64,000 nt of DNA from JAOSJT01 sp035362335 (GCA_035362335.1 DAOSDL010000002.1:1-64000); one strand, 5' to 3'. Counted from the stretch's first letter, positions 54,943 to 63,244 are shown. A program made the numbers and translations. The notes: a model not told the origin generated them from the letters alone.

Positions 54943-55383
54943 TTACGCTTCCCCGCGCTCGGCGAAACTCACCATCCAACCCACACCGAATTTGTCGACA
55001 CACATGCCGAAATATGCGCCCCAGAAGGTGGTTGCCAGAGGCATGGTAACCTGTCCGCCCCCGGAAAGCCCTGCGAAAATGCGCTCGGCTTCGGCTTTGT
55101 CGTCGGTGTTGACGGAAACCGCGAAGTTGTTGCCCTGTGTGAAGGCCGGAGCCCATTCGCCCCCGGTATCGCTGCCCATGAGCATGGTTTCGGCGCTGAT
55201 CGGCAGGGAGACGTGCATGATCAAATCCTCCATCTCCTTCGGCAACGGAGGCATGCCTTCCTGCGGGGGCATATCCTTGAAGCGGCCGACGTAGGGAAAT
55301 TCCCCACCGAACACTCCTTTATAAAACTCGAAGGCTTCGAGACAATTGCCATTGAAATTCAAATACACATTGACTGTCGTCAT
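54943..55383 (-). CDS. PhnB-like VOC-fold protein
   Basis: 146 residues from the ATG at 55383, seven bases after GGAGGAG. The VNVYLNFNGNCLEAFEFYKGVFGGEF start and the FWGAYFGMCVDKFGVGWMVSF end are typical of the PhnB (3-dmu-9_3-mt) group of vicinal-oxygen-chelate proteins. The family is widely annotated as DNA-binding protein PhnB or glyoxalase-like; activity is generally unknown. It follows the SRPBCC gene by 15 bp. Confidence 0.88.
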   Translation of the reverse strand: MTTVNVYLNFNGNCLEAFEFYKGVFGGEFPYVGRFKDMPPQEGMPPLPKEMEDLIMHVSLPISAETMLMGSDTGGEWAPAFTQGNNFAVSVNTDDKAEAERIFAGLSGGGQVTMPLATTFWGAYFGMCVDKFGVGWMVSFAERGEA

Positions 55384-55398
55384 GGACACACTCCTCCA

Positions 55399-55845
55399 TT
55401 ATGATTGGTTGTGGGACAGATCTTTGACAATTTCCAACGCCGCTTCAAACGTGTCGCGCATGAAATCCAGATACTCCGGCTCGACATCCACCGACACGTC
55501 AAGGCGTACACCACCCGCCGTGGACGTGAGGCGGTAACTCTCCCGCGCATCGCTCCAGGCTCCCCCACTCTGCGCCGGCGGGACTTCCTCACCCTCCGGC
55601 GAGAGAACTCCCAGATGACGAATCACAAGCAGCTCTCCGGGTACGCAGTACTCTATATCGCTGTACATGCCTCCCGGTTCGGATGAAAGGAAATGCACGC
55701 GCTCACCGAGGGCGAAACGTCCCTTGAACGTGGACCCCGGCGAAAAAGGCTTGGTCCATTGCTCATAGCTGTCCTTCTCGAACAGCACATTCCACACGGT
55801 TGCCGCCGACGCGGCTATGTCGATACTGAACGTGAGTGTCTCCAT
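55399..55845 (-). CDS. SRPBCC/AHSA1-like domain protein
   Basis: 148 residues. The AHSA1 start (LTFSIDIAASAATVWNVLFEKDSYEQWTKPFSPGSTFKGRF) and helix at the end (DFMRDTFEAALEIVKDL) match the START-like superfamily with a hydrophobic pocket. Ligand unknown. Pairing with a PhnB-like gene downstream recurs in many genomes. Transcribed just before the PhnB-like gene. Confidence 0.87.
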   Translation of the reverse strand: METLTFSIDIAASAATVWNVLFEKDSYEQWTKPFSPGSTFKGRFALGERVHFLSSEPGGMYSDIEYCVPGELLVIRHLGVLSPEGEEVPPAQSGGAWSDARESYRLTSTAGGVRLDVSVDVEPEYLDFMRDTFEAALEIVKDLSHNQS

Positions 55846-55963
55846 TTCGTATACTTTCGACTATTTGTGGCGAAATGATGGAGGGGAAGTGTAGTGAAAG
55901 ACGCGGAGAATTTCAAGGGGAAACTCCGCGCCATCGAGGGCGAATGAGGAGAACCCTGAGGGA

Positions 55964-56449
55964 TCACGGGAGGGTGCGTATTGCCATGAGGACGGGATAG
56001 ATCATGCCAGCAATGAGAAGCAGGACGATGACGGGGCGATTGATGTTCTGCCAGGCATAGTTGCGACGGCGGATGGCATCGATGCCGTGATTGACGCCGG
56101 AGAAGAAGAAGAAAAAGATGAACGCGAAGAAAATGGTGAGTTCGGCCACGAGTCCCCACTCCAGCGCCCACACCAGCACGGCTACGACGGCGTAGGACAG
56201 CAAGGCGATGGCGGACTGCCTCTGATAGTTGCTCCCCTGCTCGTAGCCCTTGATTGCGGCCGCCTTGTCGCCGAACAGCAGACCTTCCAATCCGGAAATT
56301 CCGGCGATGGCCACGATCACAACAGGAATCATGAAATGCAGTTGCGCCACGGCATCGTACCCGCTTTCCGCAAAACCGATGGAGTACCCGACATAGAACG
56401 CCACAGCGACAATGAGTATGCGAAGACTATCGAGGAGATTGAGCCACAT
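55964..56449 (-). CDS. Membrane protein, unknown function (DUF6790-like?)
   Basis: 161 residues from the ATG at 56449, preceded by GAGG at about seven bases. Five hydrophobic segments; the central AIKGYEQGSNYQRQSAIALLSYAVVAVLVW and the NHGIDAIRRRNYAWQNINRP part resemble DUF6790 membrane proteins, but I am not certain. A long Phe-rich helix (FFAFIFFFFFSGV) is notable. Separate from the SRPBCC gene by 118 bp. Confidence 0.65.
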   Translation of the reverse strand: MWLNLLDSLRILIVAVAFYVGYSIGFAESGYDAVAQLHFMIPVVIVAIAGISGLEGLLFGDKAAAIKGYEQGSNYQRQSAIALLSYAVVAVLVWALEWGLVAELTIFFAFIFFFFFSGVNHGIDAIRRRNYAWQNINRPVIVLLLIAGMIYPVLMAIRTLP

Positions 56450-56617
56450 TGCGTACCTCGGATTTGTGAAGTAGCAATATAGCATGATTTGATCGTGAAT
56501 GCGTGTCTGGATTTGCTGAGTACGTGATACATTTGAAGAGAGCGCGGAGAGCGCAGAGGAATGGTTGAGGGCGCACTCCGCCTGAGGCATGCGCCACGCC
56601 GCATTCGAGCCAACGCA

Positions 56618-56840
56618 AGGGCGCAGAGACGCAAAGCCCGATTTCTCCGGGCCCTCGGTGTGGCGAAGCCCTCGAATCCTGCGCCTCGCCGCAATCAAGT
56701 CAAAGCAAGGATGTGGTGACAGATGGCCGCGATTCCTCCGGGCCCTCGGTGTGGCGAAGCCCTCCGGGTTCTCCGTGTCAGCGAAGCCCTGTGTTGGCGA
56801 AGCCCTCTGAGTTCTCTGTGTCAGCGAAGCTCCCCCTCCT
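56618..56840 (+). repeat. Cluster of spacer words (GCGCAGAGACGCAAAG; CTCCGGGCCCTCGG; GTCAGCGAAGCCC)
   Basis: A 29-bp stretch beginning CTCCGGGCCCTCGGTGTGGC is repeated without change at 56645 and 56736 (91 bp apart). After it come TTCTCCGTGTCAGCGAAGCC and its variant with TCTGTG at 56812. The whole 437-bp spacer between the membrane gene and the MDR reductase is made of such words; no gene seen. Confidence 0.7.
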
Positions 56841-56886
56841 TACCCTCCTATCCTCCTTATTCTCAATCTTCTCATTCTTCACTGGC

Positions 56887-57807
56887 TTACGCAGTGGTCT
56901 CCGCTGTGCAGCGCACCAGCACGTTGCCACGCTTCCGCCCGCTTTCGACGTAGCGATGCGCCTCGCGGAGCTGATCGAGCGTGTAGATGCGGTCGATGAA
57001 CGGCGTGATGACGCCGTCGCGGAGCAAGAGTGCGAGCGCGTCGAGTGTTTCGAGCGATTCCTTGGTCGGATAGCGCACGCTGAGAAAGCTGCCGCCTGAT
57101 GTGAGCGCAGCGCGACAGGAGCGTTTCGACAGTGTGCCCACGGCGTCGACAACGACGTCGTAGCGCGTGCCGCCAACGCGGAAGTCTTCGCGCGTGTAAT
57201 CCAGCACTGAGTCGGCACCGAGTGAGCGCAGGAGTTCCGCATTCGCCGTGCCGCACACCGCGGTAACGCGAGCGCCGCGATGTCGCGCCAGTTGCAGCGT
57301 GTACATTCCTACGGAGCCCGACGCGCCGTGAATGAGCACGCTGCTCCCTTCCGACAAGGTCACCTTGTCCAGCAGGTACGCAGCCGTCATCGCGCCGACG
57401 GGCAGCACGGCGGCCTGCTCGTAGTCCACGCCGTCGGGAATGTGTGTGACGACGCCTTGCTTCCACTGTTCGGGCACGCACAGATACTCGGCATTACCAC
57501 CGTGGCGCAAACCGGAGGCAGTGCCGAATACGCGGTCGCCCACGCGAAAGCGGCGCACGCCAGCGCCCACCCGCAGCACTTCGCCAGCGTACTCCACACC
57601 GGTGATGTCCATGGGCTTGAAACCGAGCAGCAAGCCCAGTGGCACGAGAATCGCCCGTGGAATGCGCCGCAGCTTCACATCGCCGCGCGTGACCGAGGAG
57701 GCGTGCACGCGAAGGAGCATCTCGTCCTCGCCCGGGATGGGGATGGGTCTGCGCTCGATGTGGATTTTATCCGGACCTCCCGATCCTTTGCATACTACGG
57801 CAAGCAT
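56887..57807 (-). CDS. NAD(P)H-dependent MDR-family reductase (quinone-reductase-like)
   Basis: 306 residues from the ATG at 57807 (MLAVVCKGSGGPDKI), which aligns with the family start; ATGs at 57825 and 57837 extend it by 6-10 residues. Medium-chain dehydrogenase without the catalytic zinc: ASSVTRGDVKLRR, DITGVEYAGEVLRVGAGVRRFRVGDRVFG, VLIHGASGSVGMYTLQLAR and the C-terminal HRYVESGRKRGNVLVRC. Belongs with zeta-crystallin-like oxidoreductases; substrate unknown. Confidence 0.87.
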   Translation of the reverse strand: MLAVVCKGSGGPDKIHIERRPIPIPGEDEMLLRVHASSVTRGDVKLRRIPRAILVPLGLLLGFKPMDITGVEYAGEVLRVGAGVRRFRVGDRVFGTASGLRHGGNAEYLCVPEQWKQGVVTHIPDGVDYEQAAVLPVGAMTAAYLLDKVTLSEGSSVLIHGASGSVGMYTLQLARHRGARVTAVCGTANAELLRSLGADSVLDYTREDFRVGGTRYDVVVDAVGTLSKRSCRAALTSGGSFLSVRYPTKESLETLDALALLLRDGVITPFIDRIYTLDQLREAHRYVESGRKRGNVLVRCTAETTA

Positions 57808-58063
57808 GTCCTGCGCTACTTCCATGAGGTGCTCCATTCGATGGTTGATGATGTCCGGTTACTCCGCAGTTCCGCTCTGCTCACCTGTAACGCGAGGAGC
57901 TGTTCGCTCCGCTGATCATACAGCGCGATGCAGGCACGGCGTACCAGCAGCGGATGCCAGCGATAAAGGATCGATACGGCCGGCATGGATGAAAGATGCA
58001 TGCTGTGTGCGCACCCACGCGATTGGCAAACACTGCGCAGCATCCAACCGCTCACGATTCATG

Positions 58064-58534
58064 TCACAGCTCGGCTCGGGCCCCATTGCCAGTGATGTTC
58101 CGGTACAAGCCCAGAAGTGTAACGGCACAGGTGAACAGCATAGCAATTGCCAGCGAAACAAGCAGTACGGTGATGACGGCCTCCACGGCCGGCGCCCCTT
58201 CCCTGCCGCCTGCGATCGGCATCATGGCGCCGGCGCCGGTAAATGCTGCCAGGAGTACAGCCACGATGTTGGCGAAGGCGCCGTACAACACAGCGTAGTA
58301 GGCAGCGCTGCGTACCTTCTGTCCCACGCGGAGGCGCGGCCAGAGCAGTCCGAGAATAATGAGGAACATGCCATTCATCACGCCCTCGAGATGAGCGGAG
58401 AGTCCCATGCGGGCATTCACCATAAGAGGAATGAGCAATCCCACGAGCAAGCCGAGCGTGAAGAGCGCCATGCCCAGAAAGAGGAGCCAACGCTCCTGAT
58501 ACTGCGCGCGTGCGGAGTCGTCGCTGTATGTCAT
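58064..58534 (-). CDS. Four-helix membrane protein related to styrene-oxide isomerase StyC
   Basis: 156 residues from the ATG at 58534, with AAGGA upstream. Four helices: LFLGMALFTLGLLVGLLIPL, GVMNGMFLIILGLLW, YYAVLYGAFANIVAVLLAAF and VITVLLVSLAIAMLFTCAV. The ARMGLSAHLEGVMNGM motif, with a His that may bind haem, and the FANIVAVLLAAFTGAGAMMPIAGG block resemble the StyC superfamily, whose small members are often annotated hydrogenase. Function unknown; the StyC link is inference. Confidence 0.65.
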   Translation of the reverse strand: MTYSDDSARAQYQERWLLFLGMALFTLGLLVGLLIPLMVNARMGLSAHLEGVMNGMFLIILGLLWPRLRVGQKVRSAAYYAVLYGAFANIVAVLLAAFTGAGAMMPIAGGREGAPAVEAVITVLLVSLAIAMLFTCAVTLLGLYRNITGNGARAEL

Positions 58535-58615
58535 ATCCAGATTCCTTTCGGTGGATTGATTGAGGGGATGTTCTGCTTGAGAATGTGCTGCACGCATCGT
58601 GCCTCCGCGAAATCG

Positions 58616-58650
58616 CCGTCCGCCACAAGCATCATGCTTCTGGCAGACGG
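58616..58650. promoter_or_regulatory. 35-bp dyad upstream of the StyC-like gene
   Basis: CCGTC-c-GCCA-c-AAGCAT-c-ATGCTT-c-TGGC-a-GACGG: an almost perfect dyad with single-base breaks at matching positions. It lies 82 bp upstream of the start. Either a large operator or a leader hairpin. The rest of the 406-bp spacer has an AT-rich stretch at 58700-58735 that could hold a promoter. Confidence 0.5.
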
Positions 58651-58940
58651 AACCACCGCTCGCGGGGGTGGAAGGAAGTGGTAGCTACCGCGTGGATCGA
58701 CTTTAAAATAATACGGTTTTGATTTTATTCAAGCGCTCTGTCATCCCATCCGTGGCAGAAAAACGCGCTGTCGCACCGCTCTCAACAGAGGTTGTCCCCA
58801 TCACTCCCGTGGTTGTCACCCTCGTCCTTGGTGCCACGGCAGGGACGAATTCGCCATCCTGGCAGACAGGGGGATGGTCAAGACATCCACAGCAACCCTG
58901 TCATCAAACACAAGTACTCCGGCACGATCCATGCTCTATC

Positions 58941-59351
58941 TCAGGCAGGCTCCTGCACATCCCCTGCCGTCAACGTCTGCGCGAAGGCGAGCACATGTCC
59001 GTCGGGGTCGGAAAGGTAGCCCACGATGTGGCCCCAGTCGCGCCGGCATGGTGCGTCGAGGATGCGGGCACCACAGCGACGCGCATGGTCGAAGGCCTCG
59101 TACACATCGTCCACATGCAGGTAGAGTTCGCAGCGCGGCACGCCACCCGCTTGCGCAGGATGGGTGATGTTCGGCCCAAGCAGACGCGCGATGCCGTCTT
59201 CAGGCATGAGGCCGAGTGTGCATTGTTCGCCAAGCCGGAACTCCGTCATCCCCGGCACATCCAGAAGGGGTTCGCGCTGAAGCACCGCGCGATAGAACTG
59301 CGCGCTGCGTTGCTGCTCGGCGACATACAGTATGATTTCCGCGTGGTTCAT
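58941..59351 (-). CDS. Glyoxalase-like VOC-fold protein
   Basis: 136 residues. A VOC fold: MNHAEIILYVAEQQRSAQFYRAVLQREP, EFRLGEQCTLGLMPE, CELYLHVDDVYEAFDHARRCGARILDAP and GYLSDPDGHVLAFAQ. The metal-ligand positions (His3, Glu near 75, Asp/His later) are partly kept. It is the last of three genes overlapping by four bases each. Substrate unknown. Confidence 0.85.
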   Translation of the reverse strand: MNHAEIILYVAEQQRSAQFYRAVLQREPLLDVPGMTEFRLGEQCTLGLMPEDGIARLLGPNITHPAQAGGVPRCELYLHVDDVYEAFDHARRCGARILDAPCRRDWGHIVGYLSDPDGHVLAFAQTLTAGDVQEPA

Positions 59352-59941
59352 GACACTCTTCCTCCGCTATGGAAACTCGCAAATGCGTTGCGCATGCCCT
59401 GTCCCGTGATCCATCCCAGCACCGGACCGCCCGCGAGAATGAGCAACAGATTCACCACGGCAAGCACCAGGCCCCAGACTGGCGCTGGTCGAATCATCAT
59501 GGTGGCATTGATGGCGAGGAGAAAGAGCGCGGCGAGTGTCCAGCCCAGCAGCGAGCGCCGGCACCAAGCAACGCCGGTAATGCCGCTCCTGCGCAGAAGC
59601 ATCTCCTGCATGCAGGACAACAACGCAGCACCGGTGAGAACACAAATCGGCAACGTGTACCAGGCGGCGGACGGCAGCAAAAAATGGGAGAGCACGAACG
59701 GTACGGTGAGAGCGAACACGCTTGAGGCTATCCAATGCAGCGCGGGTACGGATAGGCGGCGGAGAGCGAAGGCCTGGACCACGCCCACGGCGAGCCCCAT
59801 GCCCAAGCCGATGTGAAATTGCCAGTGCTCGATTCCCACCGCATCCAGCATGGATGAAAGCATGATCACCGCAACAACGCCCAGCAACCAGCCAGCGCTG
59901 TGCAGCCATACCCATCGCGTGAGCGTCATGGTGGGACTCAT
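59348..59941 (-). CDS. Membrane protein, unknown function
   Basis: 197 residues with six hydrophobic segments. Overlaps its upstream neighbour and the VOC gene by ATGA (four bases each), so all three are translationally linked. Conserved-looking features are HWQFHIGLGMGLAVGVVQAFALRR and VLGWITGQGMRNAF. I do not recognise the family. Confidence 0.7.
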   Translation of the reverse strand: MSPTMTLTRWVWLHSAGWLLGVVAVIMLSSMLDAVGIEHWQFHIGLGMGLAVGVVQAFALRRLSVPALHWIASSVFALTVPFVLSHFLLPSAAWYTLPICVLTGAALLSCMQEMLLRRSGITGVAWCRRSLLGWTLAALFLLAINATMMIRPAPVWGLVLAVVNLLLILAGGPVLGWITGQGMRNAFASFHSGGRVS

Positions 59942-60417
59942 ACCTCGCCCTCCACCCAGCGACTGCTCTGCTTGGCGCTCAGCGTTTCGATGCGCAGACG
60001 CAGGATCACCATGCGCGCCATGCTGTGTTCGTCGAAGTCCACAAGCTCGCCCGCACCATGCTGCGCCATGAGAACGGCGAGACCGTGGCGCTTGTCTTCT
60101 TCCGTGGTGAGAATGTCCACCGTGCCGTAGCCCACAATGCTGCGATACCGTGTGGACCAGCCGCAGGCGCGCTCATGCTCGATGATGCGCACGCCATGCT
60201 CGATCTCGAAGCAGACCCGGGGATTGCGTCGAAGGATGTCGAGTTTGCGTCCCTCCGGCGCGGCATGGATGTAAAGAAATGGAGCTTCGTATCCATAATT
60301 GAAAGGCAGTACATAGGGCTCGCCCGCGTCCACCATGCCGATGCGGCAGACGGTTTCGCTCGCGAGCAGTTGCTCGATAATTGCTTGATCGGTGATTTCC
60401 TGATTGCTCTTGCGCAT
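59938..60417 (-). CDS. PNPOx/NimA-like flavin-binding protein
   Basis: 159 residues. The pyridoxamine-phosphate-oxidase-like split barrel is shown by VCRIGMVDAGEPYVLPFNYGYE, LYIHAAPEGRKLDILRRNPRVCFEIE and YRSIVGYGTVDILTTEEDKRHGLAVLMAQH. The set is close to the 5-nitroimidazole resistance (NimA) group, which bind FMN or haem. Activity unknown. First of the three-gene overlapping run; it starts 45 bp after hipA. Confidence 0.88.
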   Translation of the reverse strand: MRKSNQEITDQAIIEQLLASETVCRIGMVDAGEPYVLPFNYGYEAPFLYIHAAPEGRKLDILRRNPRVCFEIEHGVRIIEHERACGWSTRYRSIVGYGTVDILTTEEDKRHGLAVLMAQHGAGELVDFDEHSMARMVILRLRIETLSAKQSSRWVEGEV

Positions 60418-60462
60418 GATTGCTTGTTTGTGGTTGAAAAATCCAGAGCCGAGACGCGATGC

Positions 60463-61767
60463 TTATATTTTCAGAAACGATGCCTCGATGGAGTTCCGCA
60501 AGCGCGCCGGAACACCCACCTCATCGGCATACTGCGTCCAATGGGACAAAACGTCACGCACTTCGTCGACTATAGCCAGCGCGTGCTTCACTCCGGCGAG
60601 GCGGGCTACTTCGAGAAGATCGGAGCGCGTATGGTGTTCACGTTTACCATTGGCGCTCAGGGCATGGCGGCTGACCCAGGGACTGTCGGGGCGCCAGGCG
60701 TGGCAAAGATCGTAGGCCGGGGCGAGTTCCCAAGCTGCGTCCTTTCGCAGCAAAAACGCGGTGTTCTTGGTATGATCGTCGCAATTTCTCGCGAGAATAT
60801 TGAACACCATGCGCCGGAACTGCTGTTCGGCGGCGCGGTAGTCGAGACCGAGAGTGCGCAAGGTCTGGAAGAGCATCTCATAGCTGTGTCTATGCACGTC
60901 ATTGTAATCGAGATGTTGCATGCCGCACCAGGTCAGCACATGATGCCGCTGCGCGCCGCCTGCGCGATCGAAGCGACGTGTCATGAAATGCGCCCGACCG
61001 CCTTCCTCGAGAAGACGACAGGGCATCATTTCTATTCCGCATGCCACTGCCATGCGATGGTAGGCCATTTCCACACGACCATATCCCTTGGTCGAGCGCA
61101 GCGTGGCATCACGCACGCCATCGAGTTTGATCAACCAGTGCTCGAAGCCCTGCGGAGCGTTGCCCTGACCCGAACGCACTTCCCCGCTGCGGGGATTCCA
61201 TGCGATGACGGCTTTCGCGCGGGCACCGCCGGCGGAAGTCCCGATGCGGATGATGTCGCGAAGCGCAGCGCCATCGTCGCCCCTGAACGACGTGCGAAGC
61301 GATGAACGACGACGCAGGACTTCCTGGGCGAGTTCGACGAGTTGATCGATTTCCACGGCGCGAGTGCGCGAATCCGCAGGCAGGAGCGCAGGTTCGAATT
61401 CCAGCGCTCCCATGGCGCGCGAGCCGAGAAAACAGAGCAATTCCACCGGATTCACATCGGAGAGACTTCGTCCCGAACCCGCGAGCCATGCCTGAATGAC
61501 TTCCGTTCCAAAGCGATCCGGAAGCGCATCCGCCAGCAGACCGGGCAAGCCGCGAAAAGTGTCCCACGCCGAATCGCGTCGGGCCCGAAGCTCGGGGAAG
61601 CCGTACACGCGCTCGGGCGAGCGAATGGGCATGGTAAACGGAGCGATATCCCAGCCGTGACGCTCGAACGACGAGTCGTACTCGAACCACGCCATCGAGG
61701 TCGCCACGTCCCACGATACTGCGCCCACCAGTTCGCCCCACATGCGCACGAAGGCGGCCGTGATCAT
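60463..61767 (-). CDS. hipA: HipA-family serine/threonine kinase toxin
   Basis: 434 residues. HipA phosphorylates glutamyl-tRNA synthetase or other targets and halts growth. The G-loop-like IGTSAGGARAK (175-185), the catalytic NILARNCDDHTKN (323-335, with Asp and Asn) and the LAPAYDLC metal-binding DFG-like part (348-355) are intact, so it is probably active. It overlaps the upstream XRE gene by four bases, the classical antitoxin-toxin order. Confidence 0.92.
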   Translation of the reverse strand: MITAAFVRMWGELVGAVSWDVATSMAWFEYDSSFERHGWDIAPFTMPIRSPERVYGFPELRARRDSAWDTFRGLPGLLADALPDRFGTEVIQAWLAGSGRSLSDVNPVELLCFLGSRAMGALEFEPALLPADSRTRAVEIDQLVELAQEVLRRRSSLRTSFRGDDGAALRDIIRIGTSAGGARAKAVIAWNPRSGEVRSGQGNAPQGFEHWLIKLDGVRDATLRSTKGYGRVEMAYHRMAVACGIEMMPCRLLEEGGRAHFMTRRFDRAGGAQRHHVLTWCGMQHLDYNDVHRHSYEMLFQTLRTLGLDYRAAEQQFRRMVFNILARNCDDHTKNTAFLLRKDAAWELAPAYDLCHAWRPDSPWVSRHALSANGKREHHTRSDLLEVARLAGVKHALAIVDEVRDVLSHWTQYADEVGVPARLRNSIEASFLKI

Positions 61768-62126
61768 TGCTGCTCCCTGGCAGCGGAATCCTTCCGGCCC
61801 GCCTTGTTCACGCGGATGCGCTTGCGCGCGCTGCGTTGCATACGCGCGATGGCGAGTGGACTCGGGGTTTCGGTGACGACGAAGACGTCCATCACATGCA
61901 GCAATTCCAGCACACGAAGCACGCGCAGCAATGAGAGAAGTTGCACGGGCTCGCCACGTTCAAGCAGGCTCACGGTGGATCGGCTCAGCCCCGCTTTATC
62001 GGCGAGCATATCCTGCGTCCACTGCCGTCTCTGCCGCGCATGCCGGACGAAGGCGCCGATATTGCGTGCCAATGCGATATCACTCATGGTTTGCCAACGT
62101 GTGTCGTTTTTTTCATTCACTACCAT
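61764..62126 (-). CDS. hipB: HipB-like XRE antitoxin
   Basis: 120 residues from the ATG at 62126; 62087 (MSDIALARN) is an alternative. The HTH is IGAFVRHARQRRQWTQDMLADKAGLSRSTVSLLERGEPVQLLSLLRVLRVLE, as in HipB. The C-tail is basic and Lys/Arg-rich (ARKRIRVNKAGRKD), unlike the short E. coli HipB. It binds HipA and probably represses its own promoter, see 62143-62189. Confidence 0.88.
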   Translation of the reverse strand: MVVNEKNDTRWQTMSDIALARNIGAFVRHARQRRQWTQDMLADKAGLSRSTVSLLERGEPVQLLSLLRVLRVLELLHVMDVFVVTETPSPLAIARMQRSARKRIRVNKAGRKDSAAREQQ

Positions 62127-62142
62127 GGCATATTCCAATTTG

Positions 62143-62156
62143 TGAATGATTACTCA
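62143..62156. promoter_or_regulatory. Candidate HipB operator
   Basis: TGAATGATTACTCA: a 14-bp imperfect dyad (10 of 14 positions symmetric) at the predicted transcription start, 16 bp before hipB. No copy of the E. coli TATCC-N8-GGATA operator was seen. Confidence 0.35.
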
Positions 62157-62160
62157 TGCA

Positions 62161-62189
62161 AAGTTAGCGCGACTATTCGCTTATGTCAA
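62161..62189 (-). promoter_or_regulatory. Promoter of hipBA
   Basis: On the minus strand TTGACA (62189-62184), 17-bp spacer, TAACTT (62166-62161). A perfect -35 box; start would be near 62154, about 28 bases before the ATG. Confidence 0.6.
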
Positions 62190-62243
62190 GCCCGCACACC
62201 GATCGCGATGGAGAGAAAGCTCATTGTCCTGCGCCGCCGGACG

Positions 62244-63140
62244 TCAACCACCCGACTTCGGGCCGATGCGCAGCGATGTCATGGTGAGCGCGCCGGCGAC
62301 GTACTCGTCGTTGAACAGCGCGGCCTCCTCCCCTTCCTCCTGCAACGCCAGTGTGTACAGCAACGGGAGGAAGTGTTCGGGCGTGGGAACGGCGAGTTTG
62401 ACCGCTTCGCTTTGCGTGGCGTAGCGTTGCAGCGCCGCATGATCGCGTGCACGAATGGCGGCTTTCATCCACTCGCCGGCCTCGACGGCCCAATCGAAAC
62501 CGAAGCCCGCCTCGCCAAGCCGATCCCAGGCCACGCGCCGAAGATTGTGCACCATGTTGCCGCTGCCGACGATGAGTATACCCTTGCGACGCAGCGGCGC
62601 CAGACGCCGCGCAAGCGCGTAATGTGCCTCCGGCGATGCGGTGTAATCGAGACTGAGTTGCAGAACGGGCACGGTGGCATCGGGAAACATGTGGATGAGC
62701 ACGCTCCAGCATCCATGATCCAGTCCCCACGAAGTATCGAGCCCGAGTGTGGAGGCACCGAGCATGCCGCGCATCTCCTCGGCCACGGCGGGTGCGCCGG
62801 GCGCGGGATACTGCACCTGATAGAGCGCCGGCGGGAAGCCGCCGAAATCGTGAATGGTGCGTGGCTGCGGCATGGCAGTGACGAAACTGCCGGGGGTTTC
62901 CCAATGCGCCGACACGCAGAGCACGGCGGCGGGTGCGGGAAGCGTGCCGGCAATGGTGCGGAAGCCACGCGTGAATGCATTGTCCTCGATGGCATTCATC
63001 GGACTACCATGTCCCAGAAACAGCACGGGCATGGGCTCCGTGCTTGGAAGGGATTCGGCAAGGCCGCGCAGTTCACGCAGAGCCAGCGGAGTGGCGAATG
63101 GCAGCGCTGCCAGAAGTTGCAGGAATTCCATGCGCTTCAT
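62244..63140 (-). CDS. ygiD: YgiD-like extradiol dioxygenase (LigB/DODA family)
   Basis: 298 residues from the ATG at 63140 (MKRMEFLQLLAALPF), with AAAGGAC upstream. The LigB fold is clear: LFLGHGSPMNAIEDN (His ligand), LCVSAHWET, HDFGGFPPALYQVQYPAPG, LDHGCWSVLIHMFP and GSGNMVHNLRR. E. coli YgiD is a DOPA 4,5-dioxygenase with Zn/Fe. The N-terminal 30 residues look like a Tat-less anchor or signal (FLQLLAALPFATPLAL), unusual for the family. Substrate here unknown. Confidence 0.9.
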   Translation of the reverse strand: MKRMEFLQLLAALPFATPLALRELRGLAESLPSTEPMPVLFLGHGSPMNAIEDNAFTRGFRTIAGTLPAPAAVLCVSAHWETPGSFVTAMPQPRTIHDFGGFPPALYQVQYPAPGAPAVAEEMRGMLGASTLGLDTSWGLDHGCWSVLIHMFPDATVPVLQLSLDYTASPEAHYALARRLAPLRRKGILIVGSGNMVHNLRRVAWDRLGEAGFGFDWAVEAGEWMKAAIRARDHAALQRYATQSEAVKLAVPTPEHFLPLLYTLALQEEGEEAALFNDEYVAGALTMTSLRIGPKSGG

Positions 63141-63160
63141 GTCCTTTGCTTTCGTTGTGC

Positions 63161-63174
63161 GTTTGCATGCAAAC
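63161..63174. promoter_or_regulatory. Perfect 14-bp palindrome upstream of ygiD
   Basis: GTTTGCATGCAAAC at 63161-63174, 20 bp before the start. A second, imperfect copy, GTTTGCATGCGTGC, is at 63227-63240, 66 bp away (about six helical turns). Together they look like a repressor operator pair. Confidence 0.5.
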
Positions 63175-63244
63175 CGTACAATACACAGATTTTTCGTCGA
63201 AATCCATGTTCCACGACGTGCCCCATGTTTGCATGCGTGCACGC

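Noticed and set aside
57816..58055. 79-codon minus-strand frame upstream of the MDR reductase
   Set aside because: No family resemblance, no RBS, mixed composition; could be a remnant but cannot be supported.
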